Shown: positions 1-11,066, counted from the stretch's first letter. The stretch: 64,000 bases of DNA from Planococcus citri (GCF_950023065.1 NC_088681.1:61476836-61540835), one strand, 5' to 3'. Translations and numbers: made by a program. The notes: generated by a model from the letters alone, not told the origin.

Positions 1-470
1 TCTGCAAAAAATATTAGAACTTTTATGATAACGTCAGAAAAATGTGTTTTTCGACAATTTTGGCAAAAAACAGGACTTTTTGGCAATTTTGACAGAAGTT
101 GGGGGAATTTTTATAATTTTTTTAAAAAAGAAACTTTTTGTACAATTTTTGCAAAAATGAGACTTTTTTGACGATTATTCCGATGACAAGATTTTCAGAA
201 CATTTTGGCAAAAAAAATGTGTTTTTTTTGGCAATTTTTACGTCAAAAAGTTGAAATTTTTTGATAATTTTCACAAAGATGGGAATTTTTGAAATTTTGG
301 CTAACAACAGGGGTTTTTGCTCAAAAAAACGCGAAAAACGCGTATTTTTCAGTTTTTTTTTTTAGTAAATATGAGTCTTTTGCAGACAAAATTTTAATTT
401 TATGGATTGGTAGGAAGAAGGTACTTGTAAAAAGACACATTTTTTCGAAAACAGTTTTTGTGCCCAATCC
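1..470. repeat. AT-rich degenerate repeat (GGCAATTTT / CAAAAA type)
   Basis: The stretch repeats short phrases such as TTTTGGCAATTTT and CAAAAAA(A)GTG with loose spacing of about 35-60 bp. Similar phrasing recurs at about 5150-5480. Short open frames exist on both strands, but they are made of Phe/Lys/Asn/Ile only and have no domain signature. I read this as decayed repetitive DNA and not as genes. Confidence 0.5.
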
Positions 471-1153
471 TTCACTCCGGAGCTGTGGCTGTGGCAGTTC
501 AAAGTTTTCTTTTGGCAATTTTACCCCCACGATTGTGATATAAAATTATGTTGGAAGGCCCGAGCTTCCCCCACACATTCCGCGTGGTATCAGAATTTTC
601 ACTCCACTACTCACGGATATCGATTTTTCCCTCAAAAAACACGTCTTTTGGGCTACACTGTCCAAAGGATGAGGGGAGGAGGGGTTAAGGGGCGGAAATT
701 TTGCTCGAAAATTTTTTTTGGAGGTACCCAGCAATAATTCATCATAATTTTCCAAATCTGGGAACAGACCCAATTCGCCTATCTTACCTGGGAATACCCT
801 TTCATTTTCGCCCCATTTACAGGGTTCTTTCGAAACCTAAAGAATCCAAAACCGCGCTGGAGGCTCCAGAACGGTTTGAAACCATCACCAATCGACTCAG
901 GAGATCAAAAATGGGGTATAAATTAAATTTCAGCCAATTTTGATTCACTTTTACAGAAAATGGACCCAGCTTGAATTTTCAAAAATTGGTCAAATATCAG
1001 AAAATTAATCTAATCTGAAATTTTTGCTGGCGATGCATTTCGATATCTTCTTTCGACTGCCCTACATCCAGTTCAAAATTTGTTGAGCTGGTTGGAATAC
1101 TCCCCCTTTGTAAGTAAGCTAAACGAATCAAACAAATTATCGATAAAAAATAC
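471..1153. other. Probable intronic/intergenic DNA left of the convertase exon
   Basis: No coding signature is visible. If the minus-strand exon at 1154-1357 is real, this stretch is the start of its first intron, because the GT donor lies at 1152-1153. A short segment near 855-885 (GCTGGAGGCTCCAGAA) resembles the GGCTCCAGA motif of the palindromic repeat at 9.9-11.1 kb, so repeat fragments are present. Confidence 0.4.
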
Positions 1154-1357
1154 CGGTTCCATGAACTCGAATCCAGTCTCCCTGGCGACCATTCTGGCAG
1201 CATCTTCACCTCCGTGGATTTCAACGATGAATTGATTGATGAAGTGTCGCCCTTCGATAGGTTTTATCTCGAGACATAGTTCATCACCGTAATGTTCACA
1301 TCCCTCAATTTGAGTCCAGCTAAAGGCAGCCATCGAAAGAAACAGGTAGAAATTCAT
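1154..1357 (-). CDS. First coding exon of a putative subtilisin-like proprotein convertase (partial)
   Basis: The minus strand reads 68 codons from ATG at 1357-1355 to a GT donor (CCG|GTATTTTT) at 1153-1152, ending in phase 0. The start MNFYLFLSMAAFSW is a hydrophobic signal peptide; an in-frame Met seven codons upstream is possible but would spoil it. Residues 39-64 (FINQFIVEIHGGEDAARMVA and what follows) fit the beginning of the S8 pro-domain of furin/PC-type convertases, whose hallmark is a 'NxFxVExxGGxxxAxxVAxxxGF' line. This domain acts as an intramolecular chaperone and inhibitor that is cleaved in the secretory pathway. The catalytic domain is not in the window; further exons should lie to the left. 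The family call rests on this motif alone, and which convertase subtype it is cannot be decided. The frame runs on past the donor for 27 codons without pro-domain character, which supports splicing there. Confidence 0.7.
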
Positions 1358-2690
1358 CTCGAATTTTTCTTGAATCAAAAAAAAATATGAATAAAGTTAT
1401 TTTTGGAAGGGTATCTTAGTAGCTCACTCTTTTAGTTTCGTTACAGCAATTACTAAAATTAGGTATTTTTCTTACACAGAAATACTTAAACCCATCGTCG
1501 TCGTAGTATAAAAATCTCTCGCAAAGGTACACCTTTTAAAAGAGGAAATTTTTTTAATTACGACGTTTAATTAATTAAACGAAAAGATAAATAGGAAACA
1601 TTGGAAAATTAAATTTACGCGAAATTGCCACGCTGCTACGCTATTCGAATATATCTACGACAACGACAACGACAACGATGGGTAGGTAGGTACACTTATT
1701 TCGTGCTCGTGAATTCGAAACCATTTGCAAACGTTATAAAACGTAAAACATGCGAAAATATTTCTCGGTTAAACGATACGCTTTATTGTAAGTTAATCCT
1801 TCTTGAGTTACAGCTCAATTTGCAAAGTTTGAATTTCGCCCACCAGCACTTTTGTACTTAAAAAGGGGAATTTAATTTAAAACGACACACACCAGCATCC
1901 AAGATCCGACGTCAAACAGCTCGTTTAATATGAAAATCTTCGCGACTGCTTAAAATCATATTTTTTATGTGGCGAATTTAGAGCTTTCCTCTCGCCCGTG
2001 CAAGTTTGCCATTTTATATACGTACGTATCGTATAGACGCGACTTTAATCTAATAAGTATCATTTTAAACTACTCGCTTTTGATAAGTTCTAACCGAGCA
2101 ACTCTCATCGTATTCGGAGCCAGAAGTTGGAATTTCTTCTCACATATACACAGTCGAGTTGAACTGTATCTACCTACAAATCAGCCTATGCTTTCTCCAT
2201 CGTGCTTGGCATATTTCTACGTAGGTATATCTTGAAAAGCTCTCATCTTGTACGAGTCTATACACGGTATCAGTATGCCTATAATGTATATCGGAGACGA
2301 AGACGAGATCTCGTATCGTGTTCTTATATATGTATCCTTGCAACATCGTCAACCAACTACCTACGTAGTACCTACCTTATTGTGGAAAAGGAATTTCCAT
2401 TAGGGTAGAAATAACCGTACTCGTAGATGCCTTTCTAAACTATTTCATATAATAAGTAGCTCTTTCTCGAAGAAAAATTCCATCGAAGGAAAAGTCGCTC
2501 GTCGTTGTCCTCCGACCTCGAGCACGGCTCATCGAATGAGCCATTTACAAAGCCAACTCGATTCTTAACTAAATATACAAGGTCAAGGTGATATTCGTCG
2601 TCGTGCGAAATATTCGTCATTATTTTCACCATAGGTATGCTTTTTTCATTTTGTAATAAGACTTTATTGAAAATATTTTCGCATTGTTCC
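1358..2690. other. Upstream region of the convertase exon; no gene seen
   Basis: Single-copy-looking AT-rich DNA with an (ACGACA)n-type tract at about 1655-1678 and TAGGTA/TACGTA-rich stretches. It would contain the 5' UTR and promoter of the minus-strand gene, but I see no convincing TATA/initiator pair. Open frames here are short and unremarkable. Confidence 0.4.
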
Positions 2691-2819
2691 TTATTATTAG
2701 GTATTATTTATTGGAAATAATTCATCTCGTCGAGAGAGCAAAGTATTGATTTTTGGCTCGTCGAAATGAAAGTATAATAATAGAGGGAAGAGACGAAAGA
2801 GGGGATAGGAATAGCCAAA

Positions 2820-3030
2820 TGTTGAAAACTGACTTGAAATTTGAGCTCAGCGGTCTTCATAAATGTAAAAAAAATATGATATGTCACGATTTCTTTCATT
2901 TTTAAGGGATTTGGCACCTTTTGGAGGGGGTAAGAACGGATGAATCAAAAAACTGAGTTGATATTCTGATTCAGTGTTCAAAAAACATTGAAAACGATAT
3001 GTCACATGCAAATGTTTACTCTATCGAATC
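2820..3030 (+). repeat. Isolated copies of the TCAGYG...GATATGTCACA module
   Basis: Two degenerate copies occur about 120 bp apart. The first reads GCTCAGCGGTCTTC... then GATATGTCACGA (about 2849-2890). The second reads CTGATTCAGTGTTC... then CGATATGTCACATG (about 2965-3008). The same bipartite module is found in the tandem arrays at 20, 28, 37, 47, 52 and 59 kb. A GGAGGGGG run lies between them, as in the arrays. Confidence 0.6.
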
Positions 3031-3509
3031 TTGGTCAAAATTCGCGACTCGCAATATTTTGAAAAACGTGATGAGTGAGCGATATTGAGGGGCCAAATTA
3101 AAATAATAATATTAAGTTTCAAATTCAACGCCCTCGAATTAGAGGAAACAAGTTTAACTTGAGCTTATTTAATTTTAGAGACTGATTTTGAAGCCCCCAT
3201 TCATTTTCTTAGAAACCCAGTTCAAATGGACTTGAGATTTGGGCCTTCAAAGCTTATATGTTGCAGGATTACGAGAGAATCCTCCACTCCTCCTTCAAGC
3301 CACAGGAGGGTTGAAATACTTGGAAAAAAATATAATTTTTGAAAATTGATTAATCTTGATGTTGGAAGTTTATTTGAAGTTTATACGTAATTACAATTAG
3401 GTAACTAAAAATGGTGTGTGGGAATGGGATTCTAAAATTTCATAAATTTATTTTCTGAAGCATATTTCGGCTCCTACAGACCCAAATCGGTTTAGATTTA
3501 GAGGCCAGA

Positions 3510-4195
3510 AAGAGGGACAGGCAAACTTGAAAAGCTGGAAAGACAAGTAAATGACCTTGAGATGCGAAACAGGAAGAAAGATAAGCTAGACAAACAGGCC
3601 AATGACCTTTAAGAGGTCAGACAGGAAATAAGACCACCTTGAGAAGCCAGACAGATGGATCAATGGTCTTGAAAGACACGACAGGAAGACAGACAACTTT
3701 GAGAACCCGGACAAACAGGTCGATGACCTTTGAGAGACCAGACAGGAAAATAGACGATTATGAGAAACTAAACAGGCAGGTTAGTGACCTCAAGAGACCA
3801 GACAGACGACCTTAGAAAGCTAGACAGGTAGTTCAGTGACCTTGAGAAGCCAGATATATGGGTCAATGACCTTATAAGGTCATGCAGGCAGATATACGAC
3901 CTTAGATGACTAAACAGACAGGTTAATGACCTTGAGAAGTCAGATAGATGGATCAATGACCTTATAAGGTCATACAGGCAGACATACGACCTTAGATGAC
4001 TAAATAGACAGGTCAGTGACCTTGAGGTGAGAAGCCAGTCATAAAGATGGGTTAATAACCTTATAAGGCAAGACAGGCAGACAAAACTGACCTTAGAAGG
4101 CTAGACAGGTAGATCAGGGACCTTGAGAGGCGGTCTTGAGAAGCCAGAAAGATGAGTCAATGACCTGATAAGGTCAGGCATGAAGACATGTGACC
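3510..4195. repeat. Tandem minisatellite, about 90-bp unit (GACCTTGAGAAGCCAGACAG)
   Basis: Units built from the words GACCTTGAGAAGCCAGA, GGTCAATGACCTTATAAGGTCA and ACCTTAGATGACTAAACAGACAGGT repeat head to tail. Two adjacent units, 3841-3930 and 3931-4020, are exactly 90 bp and differ at only a handful of positions; flanking units are shorter or shuffled. TGACCTTATAAGGTCA inside the unit is a perfect 16-bp palindrome. No coding function is evident. Confidence 0.85.
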
Positions 4196-4257
4196 TCTTC
4201 CATTCTTCCATTCATCCATACTGAACCTGAACTGAACCTGAACTCACTCTTCCATTG

Positions 4258-4440
4258 TCCATTCATTCATTCATTCATTCTCTCTTTTTGTCTTTTCATC
4301 TTTTTGTATTTTTGCCTTTTTGTCTTTTCGTCTTTTCTTCGTTCTGTCGTTTTTTCGTTTCGTCTTTTGGTCTATTCGTCGTTTCGTATTTTTGTCCTTT
4401 CGTCCTTTTGTCTTTTCGTGCTTTTGTCTTTTTGTCCTGA
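4258..4440. repeat. Simple-sequence tract: (CATT)n then degenerate (TTTTGTC/TTTTCGTC)n
   Basis: A short ATTCATTCATTC run is followed by about 160 bp of T-rich heptamer/octamer phrases (CTTTTTGTC, CTTTTCGTC, CGTTTCGTC). Open frames on both strands across it are by-products of the low complexity and not genes. Confidence 0.8.
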
Positions 4441-4599
4441 GCTTCCTTTAAAAAAAAAAGCTTTCTAACTTTATCAGATGCCAAATTGAAATTGTCTGTC
4501 CTTTTTTGTCCTCTAATTTCAGCACCTTCCTCCCAATTGGAGGCAAAATGGTTCAAATTTTGAAATATGTTACAGTTGAATTTCACTTTTTCATATTTT

Positions 4600-5060
4600 T
4601 TTGAGAGGAGGTGACCAAAAATTCCAACATTTTTTGTAAACCGTAGGTATTTTTTTTCTAAATTGAATTTCTCTCAAACCTAAGATTTGAACTGTTTAAG
4701 ACCCATAGGAGCCAAGATATTCCCCAAAAACTAAATCATTGAAATTTTTGGAGCCCCCTCCTCAAAGAAATTTGAAAAAGAGCCAATTTCAAGGGCCCCA
4801 AAATTGGATGGGAAGTCCCAAAATTAGCATGAAAATTTTCTGTAATTTTTTTGTTTTTTTTTTCTAAAATAGGATTTTAATTTCAATCCTAAAATTTGAA
4901 CTGATTTAGACATAACTTTATAAGGACCAAAATATTCCCCAAAAACCTAATCATTGTAATTATTGGAGCCCTTTCATCAAAAAATTTGAAAAGGGCTAAT
5001 TTCAATTTCAAGGGCCCCAAAATTAGGAGAATGTCTTGAAATTAAAATTTTTTTAAAAAC
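4600..5060 (+). repeat. Dispersed repeat, two tandem copies (ATTCCCCAAAAAC / GGAGCCC family)
   Basis: Two successive copies of about 220 bp share the order TTTGAACTG(A)TTTAGAC, GAGCCAA(G)ATATTCCCC, AATCATTG, GGAGCCCYYTC, AATTTGAAAA(G)GG, CAAGGGCCCCAAAATT. Related copies lie at about 9720-9860, 11210-11400 (plus) and 11440-11640 (minus). No terminal structure could be defined. Confidence 0.6.
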
Positions 5061-5483
5061 AAAAACATAATCTAGCTACTTGAGTCATTTATTATTACTT
5101 GTTTTGAGAGAATGATTTTCAAAAGTATCATTACAGTTACAAACCCTGTATTTTTGTAAAATTGTCAAAGTCTCGTTTTTTCTGCCAAAAATAACGTGAC
5201 AAATGAAAATTCCAGTTAAAATGTTTTTAGTCTAAAAATTATACCCAACAGTTTCATTAAAAGTCTCGCTTTTCAACCAAAAAATTGATTGATTTTTTGG
5301 AAAATTTTCACAAAAATGTATCGAGTTTTTCTTTTGCTAAAATTGTAAGTCTTGCACCTCGTGCTTTTTGCTAAACTTTGTCAAAAATTTCAACTTCTTT
5401 AAAAACTCACAAAAATGTGCAATTTTTTAAGAAAAATTTCCAACACTTTTCCTTTTTTTGCCAACGATTCCGAAAAATCTTAT
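5061..5483. other. AT-rich DNA without gene; remnants of the 1-470 repeat type
   Basis: Phrases such as TTTTCTGCCAAAAAT and TTTTCACAAAAATGT recall the repeat at the window start. No coding or structural feature is seen. Confidence 0.35.
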
Positions 5484-6422
5484 TAAGGTAAAGTGGGGTA
5501 ATTCCGATATGGGGTAATTCCGATAGCAAGCCCTAGCTTTGTTGCAAAACACATTTTGGCACAAATGATGAAGAAAGTAGGTAGTTTTAGTGCTAACCTA
5601 CACCCATTAATGATCAGATGGTTCATCTGCTCTGTTTTGTCAAGTCTGTGCAGTGTTCAAAATTTGAATGCCCAAATCCTTTGCCGCAAAAAACAGGGCA
5701 CTTTTGAAACTCGTGTTTATCGTTCAAAACTTGTTGAAAAATTCTGTTTAGAAGCTGATATTTGATGAATACGTGTTAAAGTGTCAGTACCTCTTTTGAT
5801 TTTGCATTTTGCTTTTATAATTATTTGTTTGGTGGCATTGAATTATTAAACATGTTGATCATTTTTCATGCTGCGGGGTAATTCCGATAGCCCCAGCAAA
5901 ATTGTAATGCAATGTTTTTTTCGCTGTTTTGATGTATTATAGTTTTAGAGGATCGAAATTATCAAAGAAAATCCTCAAAACGGGGCATTTTTCTCTAGTT
6001 GGTCTAGTTTTCAAAAATTATGCCTCAAAAATGCATACCTATTTGTAAAAAAAATTTAATTTTTGTTCTAATGATTCAATTTACATGAAATAAAAACCTA
6101 AATATGCAATAAATGGTATATTTCAACATTACTGGCTCGGAATTACCCTGAGAGAATTCCTTTCCTTATAAAACTCATTATCGGAATTACCCCATTTTTA
6201 GGGTAATTCTGATAACTCAACCTTCCAAAATGTTTTTTCAATTATATGTATGAAGCCTTCACACAAATCTGAAATCACTCTTCAATATAGTCAATGTGTA
6301 GCTGAAGGATGCAGGAATAAAGTTGTTACATCATTTTTGCCCCAAAATGTACAGGAAATCCAAAAAATGAGAAATTGCTAAAATTTTGAATTTTGCCATC
6401 GGAATTACCCCACTTTACCTTA
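5484..6422. mobile_element. Non-autonomous TIR element, 939 bp with TA flanks (Tc1/mariner-like by TSD)
   Basis: The ends are a perfect 25-bp inverted repeat: TAAGGTAAAGTGGGGTAATT... at 5484-5508 against its complement at 6398-6422. If the outer TA on each side is the target duplication, the TIR begins AGGTAAAGTGGGG and the element is 5486-6420. The end phrase GGGGTAATTCCGAT recurs internally, directly next to the left TIR (about 5511-5524) and near 5876, and inverted near 6137 and 6180, with a variant GGGTAATTCTGAT near 6200. This gives several subterminal copies. A 69-codon internal frame (5556-5765) has no transposase motif I recognise, so the element looks non-autonomous. Confidence 0.75.
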
Positions 6423-6619
6423 CTATATACACAACATATTTCTTTTTTCTGAAGATTGTCCTCAAGTATTACTTTTTGCCACCAGAAAGCGTGGGTATGG
6501 GGCAAACTGTCCCCTTTGCCTCCCATCTTGACGGCCCTGGGGCCCTGCTTCCTATCCCTCATACATGATGCATACCACATAATTACCTAATTGAACAAAT
6601 ACTCGAAACATACGCAAAC

Positions 6620-7571
6620 AAAAGAAAATACAAATTCTAAAACTGGAATGTAAGAGGATATGCAGCCAAGGTGCCAAGAAAGCAGAAATAAACCAAATTC
6701 TAAGTACATAGTAGAAATATAGGCTTTACTATGATGTCTGAAACAAAGAAGAAAGGAAGTGGAACAATCAAATCTGGAAATTACATCAATATCTACAGCT
6801 GAGTCGACAAGAAAACCAGAGCTGCAGGCAGAGTGATGTTACACATACATAATAAACATTGACTCATGCAACATATCGTCACCTTACTATTAGTTGCAAA
6901 AACTCGTATCTCCAACTCTGAGATCACACCTTGTGTAAACCATTCTTTTAACACTGTAGCGCTCCCTCTTGGACTTGAACACTCAACTAAAAGGTAGGTA
7001 AGAGAGGGTGGTCCCCCTCTGTTACTTATTTTTTAGTTGAGCATTGAAGTCCAATAGGGAGCGCTACGGTGCAAAAAGAACAGTTTACACAAGGTGTGAT
7101 CTCAGAGTTGGAGATACGAGTTTTTGCAACTAAGGCGATGATATGGCATGACAGAATTGTATCAGTAAGGATGAGATTGAAAAAAAAACATTCCTACAAT
7201 AATTGGAGTATATGCACCAGAAGAGGGAAGAGAGGAACAAAGCAAAGAGTTCCACGAGCAACTACAGAGGGCAGTACAAGCAGTAAATCCAGAAGATAAA
7301 TTGATAATAGCAGGAGACTTGAATGCTCAGGTAGGAGATAAGCGTGTAAAGACAGTAACTGGTGCAGTATGGAACAGAAGGAATGAATATAAATATCATG
7401 AATACATTCTACCAACACAAAAAAGATCACAAGATGACATGGAGCAATACAAGAGGACAAAGCTCAATCATCAACCATTTTATAGCCAATGAAAACGCTG
7501 CAAAGAAATTCTTGGATGTAAGAACATACAGAGGTCTAGAAATAGAGGGAGACAAGAAGGAAGCTCACTGA
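6620..7571 (+). pseudogene. Degenerate LINE endonuclease (EEP/APE domain) fragment, frameshifted
   Basis: Pieces of an apurinic-type endonuclease of a non-LTR retrotransposon lie in order on the plus strand. They are WNVRG at about 6642-6656, SETKKKGSG...NYINIYS (from 6736, then an in-frame TGA), AGRVMLHIHNKH, DRIVSVRMRLKKK (about 7155-7190), IIGVYAPEEG then LIIAGDLNAQVG (about 7196-7340), and after a frameshift NTFYQHKKDHKMTW...INHFIAN (about 7399-7490) and DVRTYRG (about 7518). This order, including the Glu of SETK and GDLNAQ, is typical of RTE/CR1-like or 'craniofacial development protein 2-like' endonucleases. No reverse transcriptase follows. Stop codons, at least two frameshifts and an inserted fold-back (6890-7133) make it non-functional. 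Confidence 0.75.
6890..7133. mobile_element. Fold-back (palindromic) MITE inside the LINE endonuclease relic
   Basis: The left arm, 6890-6992, begins TTAGTTGCAAAAACTCGTAT. It pairs with the right arm 7029-7133 over almost its full length with few mismatches, leaving a spacer of about 36 bp. It sits between the HIHNKH and DRIVSVRM parts of the endonuclease relic, so it inserted into that relic. The outer boundary is uncertain: weaker complementarity continues to about 6865 and 7150, and no clear target duplication is visible. Confidence 0.75.
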
Positions 7572-9385
7572 TACCTCAGGCTCATCCTCAACAGGTTCCA
7601 CACCATAGCAGACAGGCCAACAGGGCTCCCGCTTATAAGGACAAAACAAATACTCGAACTTGGGCAACGAACCCTGCAATCTTAAACCAGCTTATTTTAC
7701 TCCCTCTTATTTTTATTATTTTTTCAACGAGATCATACTTGTACAACCAAACGTGCACACTCGAGTTATAAAAATTGCACACTGTTGTCAAAGGTGCACG
7801 AAGCTCGTCGTTTAAAAGGTTGAACCGATCCAGTCAATGAATTGATATGTACTTATGATTTTGCTTTTGTATCGCGTACCTCTACCTACCTAACTTGGAT
7901 GCATGCTTTTGAATAAGCAATGTCTTTCAACTTATCGATAATTTATAAGAGTAAATTATTACCCGAACGGTACCTAGTGGACGAGGGTCTACTAATGAAG
8001 CATCTCTTATTTATTACAACTCAGGTCATTGCATCGTAGCCAGTCATATACGAGTAGTTTAAAAATGTAAATATTGACATGAGACCTTACTAAAGCAAAA
8101 ACTCGTTCGTTTGCGAAATTAATTTGTAATTTTTCGAAAAATAGACTGAACATAGAAAATGTTATCGTATTTTTAGAATGTAAGTACGTTTTATGCGAGA
8201 AAGGTAATTACGTATTTGCTTGGTTTCCTTTTATGTATGTAAAAGAAGTTTCATCGGTTTTAAATTTATTATTAGAGTGAGTTCTATTGATTTTTGAGTC
8301 TTTGTATTTTGAATGAATCCAAAATAAGAGCACTACAATGATAACTTTTTTTTCAACTTTGGGGTCCAATTGATAGAACACTTCAATAGTTCAATAATGT
8401 AAAACCTATACAGATACAGAATATCACATATTTATAAAGTTCTAACAAAAATAGAGACAATTCTATGTATAATAAAACGGATTATTTCAATTTTTAAAAA
8501 TACACATTTCGAAAAATCCAACTCGAAATCTTCCCAAAAAAACACCTCAATTTACCCAATATGTATCGCAATTTCCTCCTCGCACGAACTAACCCCCTTT
8601 CCACTCCCCCTCCCCTCCCCTCCCCTCCCCTCCAGCCAAAACAACAAGAGAAAAGCCTGATGATAGAATATGTCGTTGTACTCGTACTACGATGAGGTTT
8701 CGATATAGTAAAATGAAAAGAAAATCGAGTTTGCTCGACGGAGGAGTTTTAAAAATTGAATTAATTTTCAATTTTCCACCGTTATGCAGATTAACGTTGG
8801 TAAATTTTTACCGACTCGACGTAATTAAGTGTTGTATGTATATTTTCGCCTGGGAGCTGATGGTTCGTTCGCCGGTGAAAACTCATTATTGCCTCGATCG
8901 AGGGTACATGTTTTACATTAGTGTAGTTTGACGTTATATTTTGTTTAAACCGCATTATGGTTATTTTTGCGTGATTTAATAATTTTTAGCCTCGTCTGGT
9001 AGTACATATTAAAATTTACTTATTTATATGGAAATTTTTTGCTTTTTACTCGTCTCTCGTTGGCTGCGAGGAAATTTAAAACTAATAAGTTGTATCTTGC
9101 GTTTGGTACGTACTATATTAGTTGATGATTTCATTAAGTGGCACAATCTATAAGGACGATGATGATGTTGTCGGTATATTAGAAATTATGTATCGAATAA
9201 TAATATTATCAATAGAATAGCGGAATCGATTGATATTTTATGGATAATTTTACGTTAGGCATTTTTTTCCATTCGTATTATCTTCAAGAAAGAGTGTAGG
9301 AGAGGGGATATTGAAGGATCGATTATGAAAAAATGAACAGGTAATCGAACTCAGCGATGTACGAGTATTTGTACATAGGATCTTA
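7572..9385. other. Intergenic DNA, no gene seen
   Basis: AT-rich, apparently single-copy sequence. A (CCCCT)n tract lies at about 8605-8633. Open frames up to about 80 codons show no domain signature. No tRNA or other structured RNA was recognised. Confidence 0.4.
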
Positions 9386-9459
9386 AACCTCATTTTCGTA
9401 GTTTTTTTTTCAATTTTTTTTCGAAATTAGGAAGCTTGAATGATGCTGGGAGGAAGGTT

Positions 9460-9660
9460 CGATATTTGAACTCACTTTCAGCACCTTTAAAACCCATAAA
9501 AACGGAACGTTATAATGTAATTTTCGATTTGTTGATTGTTCAAGAGCCCTGATGGGAAGAAAAGGATGCCAGAGAGATCTAATCGAAAAAATGAGGTCTT
9601 TCAAAATAAACAATCGATATGTCACTTGATTTCCATTTTACCTTTGGGGAGGGGGGGGGG
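9460..9660 (+). repeat. Partial copies of the CAGCACC / ATCGATATGTCAC module with a poly-G run
   Basis: TTTCAGCACCTTTAAAACCCATAA (broken across about 9476-9500) and AACAATCGATATGTCACTTG (about 9608-9627) are the two halves of the dispersed module. They are followed at 9649-9660 by a run of G, in the same relative position as in the 20-kb and 28-kb arrays. Confidence 0.5.
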
Positions 9661-9900
9661 GTATTGCGATCCTGCCTCTCAACAAATTTTAAAATGCTCT
9701 AATCTTGAAAACTTCAAATTTAAAGAAGAAAGTCCTCAAATCAATTTCAAAAAACTTTGGATTTTTTTGAATTGTATTTTAATCTTAAATCAGATATTTC
9801 AACTGATTTAGCTTTTTAAAGACCAAAAGGTGTCTCCAAAATCAAATTTTATAAAAGTTAACCAATTTTCATTATTCCTCCATTAAAGCCAGAAGCCACA

Positions 9901-11066
9901 GATTTGAACGGGATCGCGATTTTTGGAAAGAGCATGTTCTGAAACCCCCGAATCCAAATTTTCAGCTGCCCAAGTCCATTTTTCGATTTTTGGCGAATTT
10001 TTGAAAATCCAAAATTGACTATTTTGGTGATTTATGTTTTTTTTTTTTAAAAAAAATACGTACTTGATCAGTAAAAATTTTCAAAATAAATCCTAAAACT
10101 GATATTAACCCCCCAAATACAAATTTCGCCATTTCCAGCCATTCTGGAGCCTCCCGCGCGATTTTTAAATTTCTCCAGAACTTTGATTTGCACCAGAAGG
10201 CATGAATATGAGAAATTGGCCAGCTAAAAATCGAGTTGTGTGTTATACTCGATCTGTTTAACAAGTTTATCCACATTTGAGTCGATTTTGAGGGGGACGC
10301 CTCAAGAGTGGTTTTTTGACCAGCTTTTTTCATAATAAGAAATCCAAAAAAATCAAAATTTTACCGGATGTGAGGAAATTTTTGAAATTTGCCCGAATCG
10401 CTGTATTTCGTCTACAACAAACCCCCCCGAGGCCAAGTTCCTCCATTTCCAGCCATTCTGGAGCCTCTAGCGCCAATTCAAAATTCTGGAGAAATTTAAA
10501 AATCGCGCTGGAGGCTACAGATTGGTGGGAAATGGGTGAATTCGGTCTCAGGAGGTTAGTTATGGACAAAACACAGCGATTCGCGCAAATTTCAAAAATT
10601 TCCTCGCAAACGGAAAACTTTTGATTTTTTTGGATTTTTTATTTGAAAAAACTGGTCAAAAAACCACTCTTGAGGTGTCCCTCCCAAAATCGACTCAAAT
10701 GTGGATAAACTTGTTAAACAGATCGAGTATAACACACAACTTGATTTTTAGCTGCCCAACTTCATATTCACGCCTTCTGGAGCAAATTCAAAATTCTGGA
10801 GAAATGTAAAAATCGCGCTGGAGGCTCCAGAATGGCTGGAAATGGCGAAATTTGGATTTGGAGGTTAATATCAGTTTTAGGATTTATTTTGAAAATTGTT
10901 ACTGATCAAGTACGTGCTTTTTAAAAAAAGTATAAATCACCAAAATAGTCAATTTTGGATTTTCAAAAATTCGCCAAAAATCGAAAAACGAACTTGGGCA
11001 GCTGAAAATTTGGATTCGGGGGTTTCAGAACATGCTCTTTCCAAAAATCGCGGTCCCGTTCAAATC
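9901..11066. repeat. Long imperfect palindrome, arms about 560 bp
   Basis: The left arm begins GATTTGAACGGGATCGCG (9901) and the right arm ends CGCGGTCCCGTTCAAATC (11066). The arms stay complementary across landmarks such as AATTTTCAGCTGCCCAAG, the GTGATTTAT stretch beside a poly-T/poly-A run, AGTATAACACACAAC and GAGTGGTTTTTTGACCAG. The centre is near 10483, flanked by GGAGCCTCTAGCGC and GCGCTGGAGGCT. Arm identity looks to be about 80-90 percent by eye. Sub-repeats around CCATTCTGGAGCCTC occur within each arm, so smaller hairpins are nested in the large one. A transcript across it would fold into a very long hairpin. Confidence 0.85.

Noticed and set aside
3510..4195. CRISPR-like array
   Set aside because: Units vary in length and have no spacer/repeat alternation; this is a eukaryotic minisatellite.
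5556..5765. Transposase remnant inside the 939-bp TIR element
   Set aside because: The 69-codon frame has no helix-turn-helix or DDE-type motif that I can recognise.
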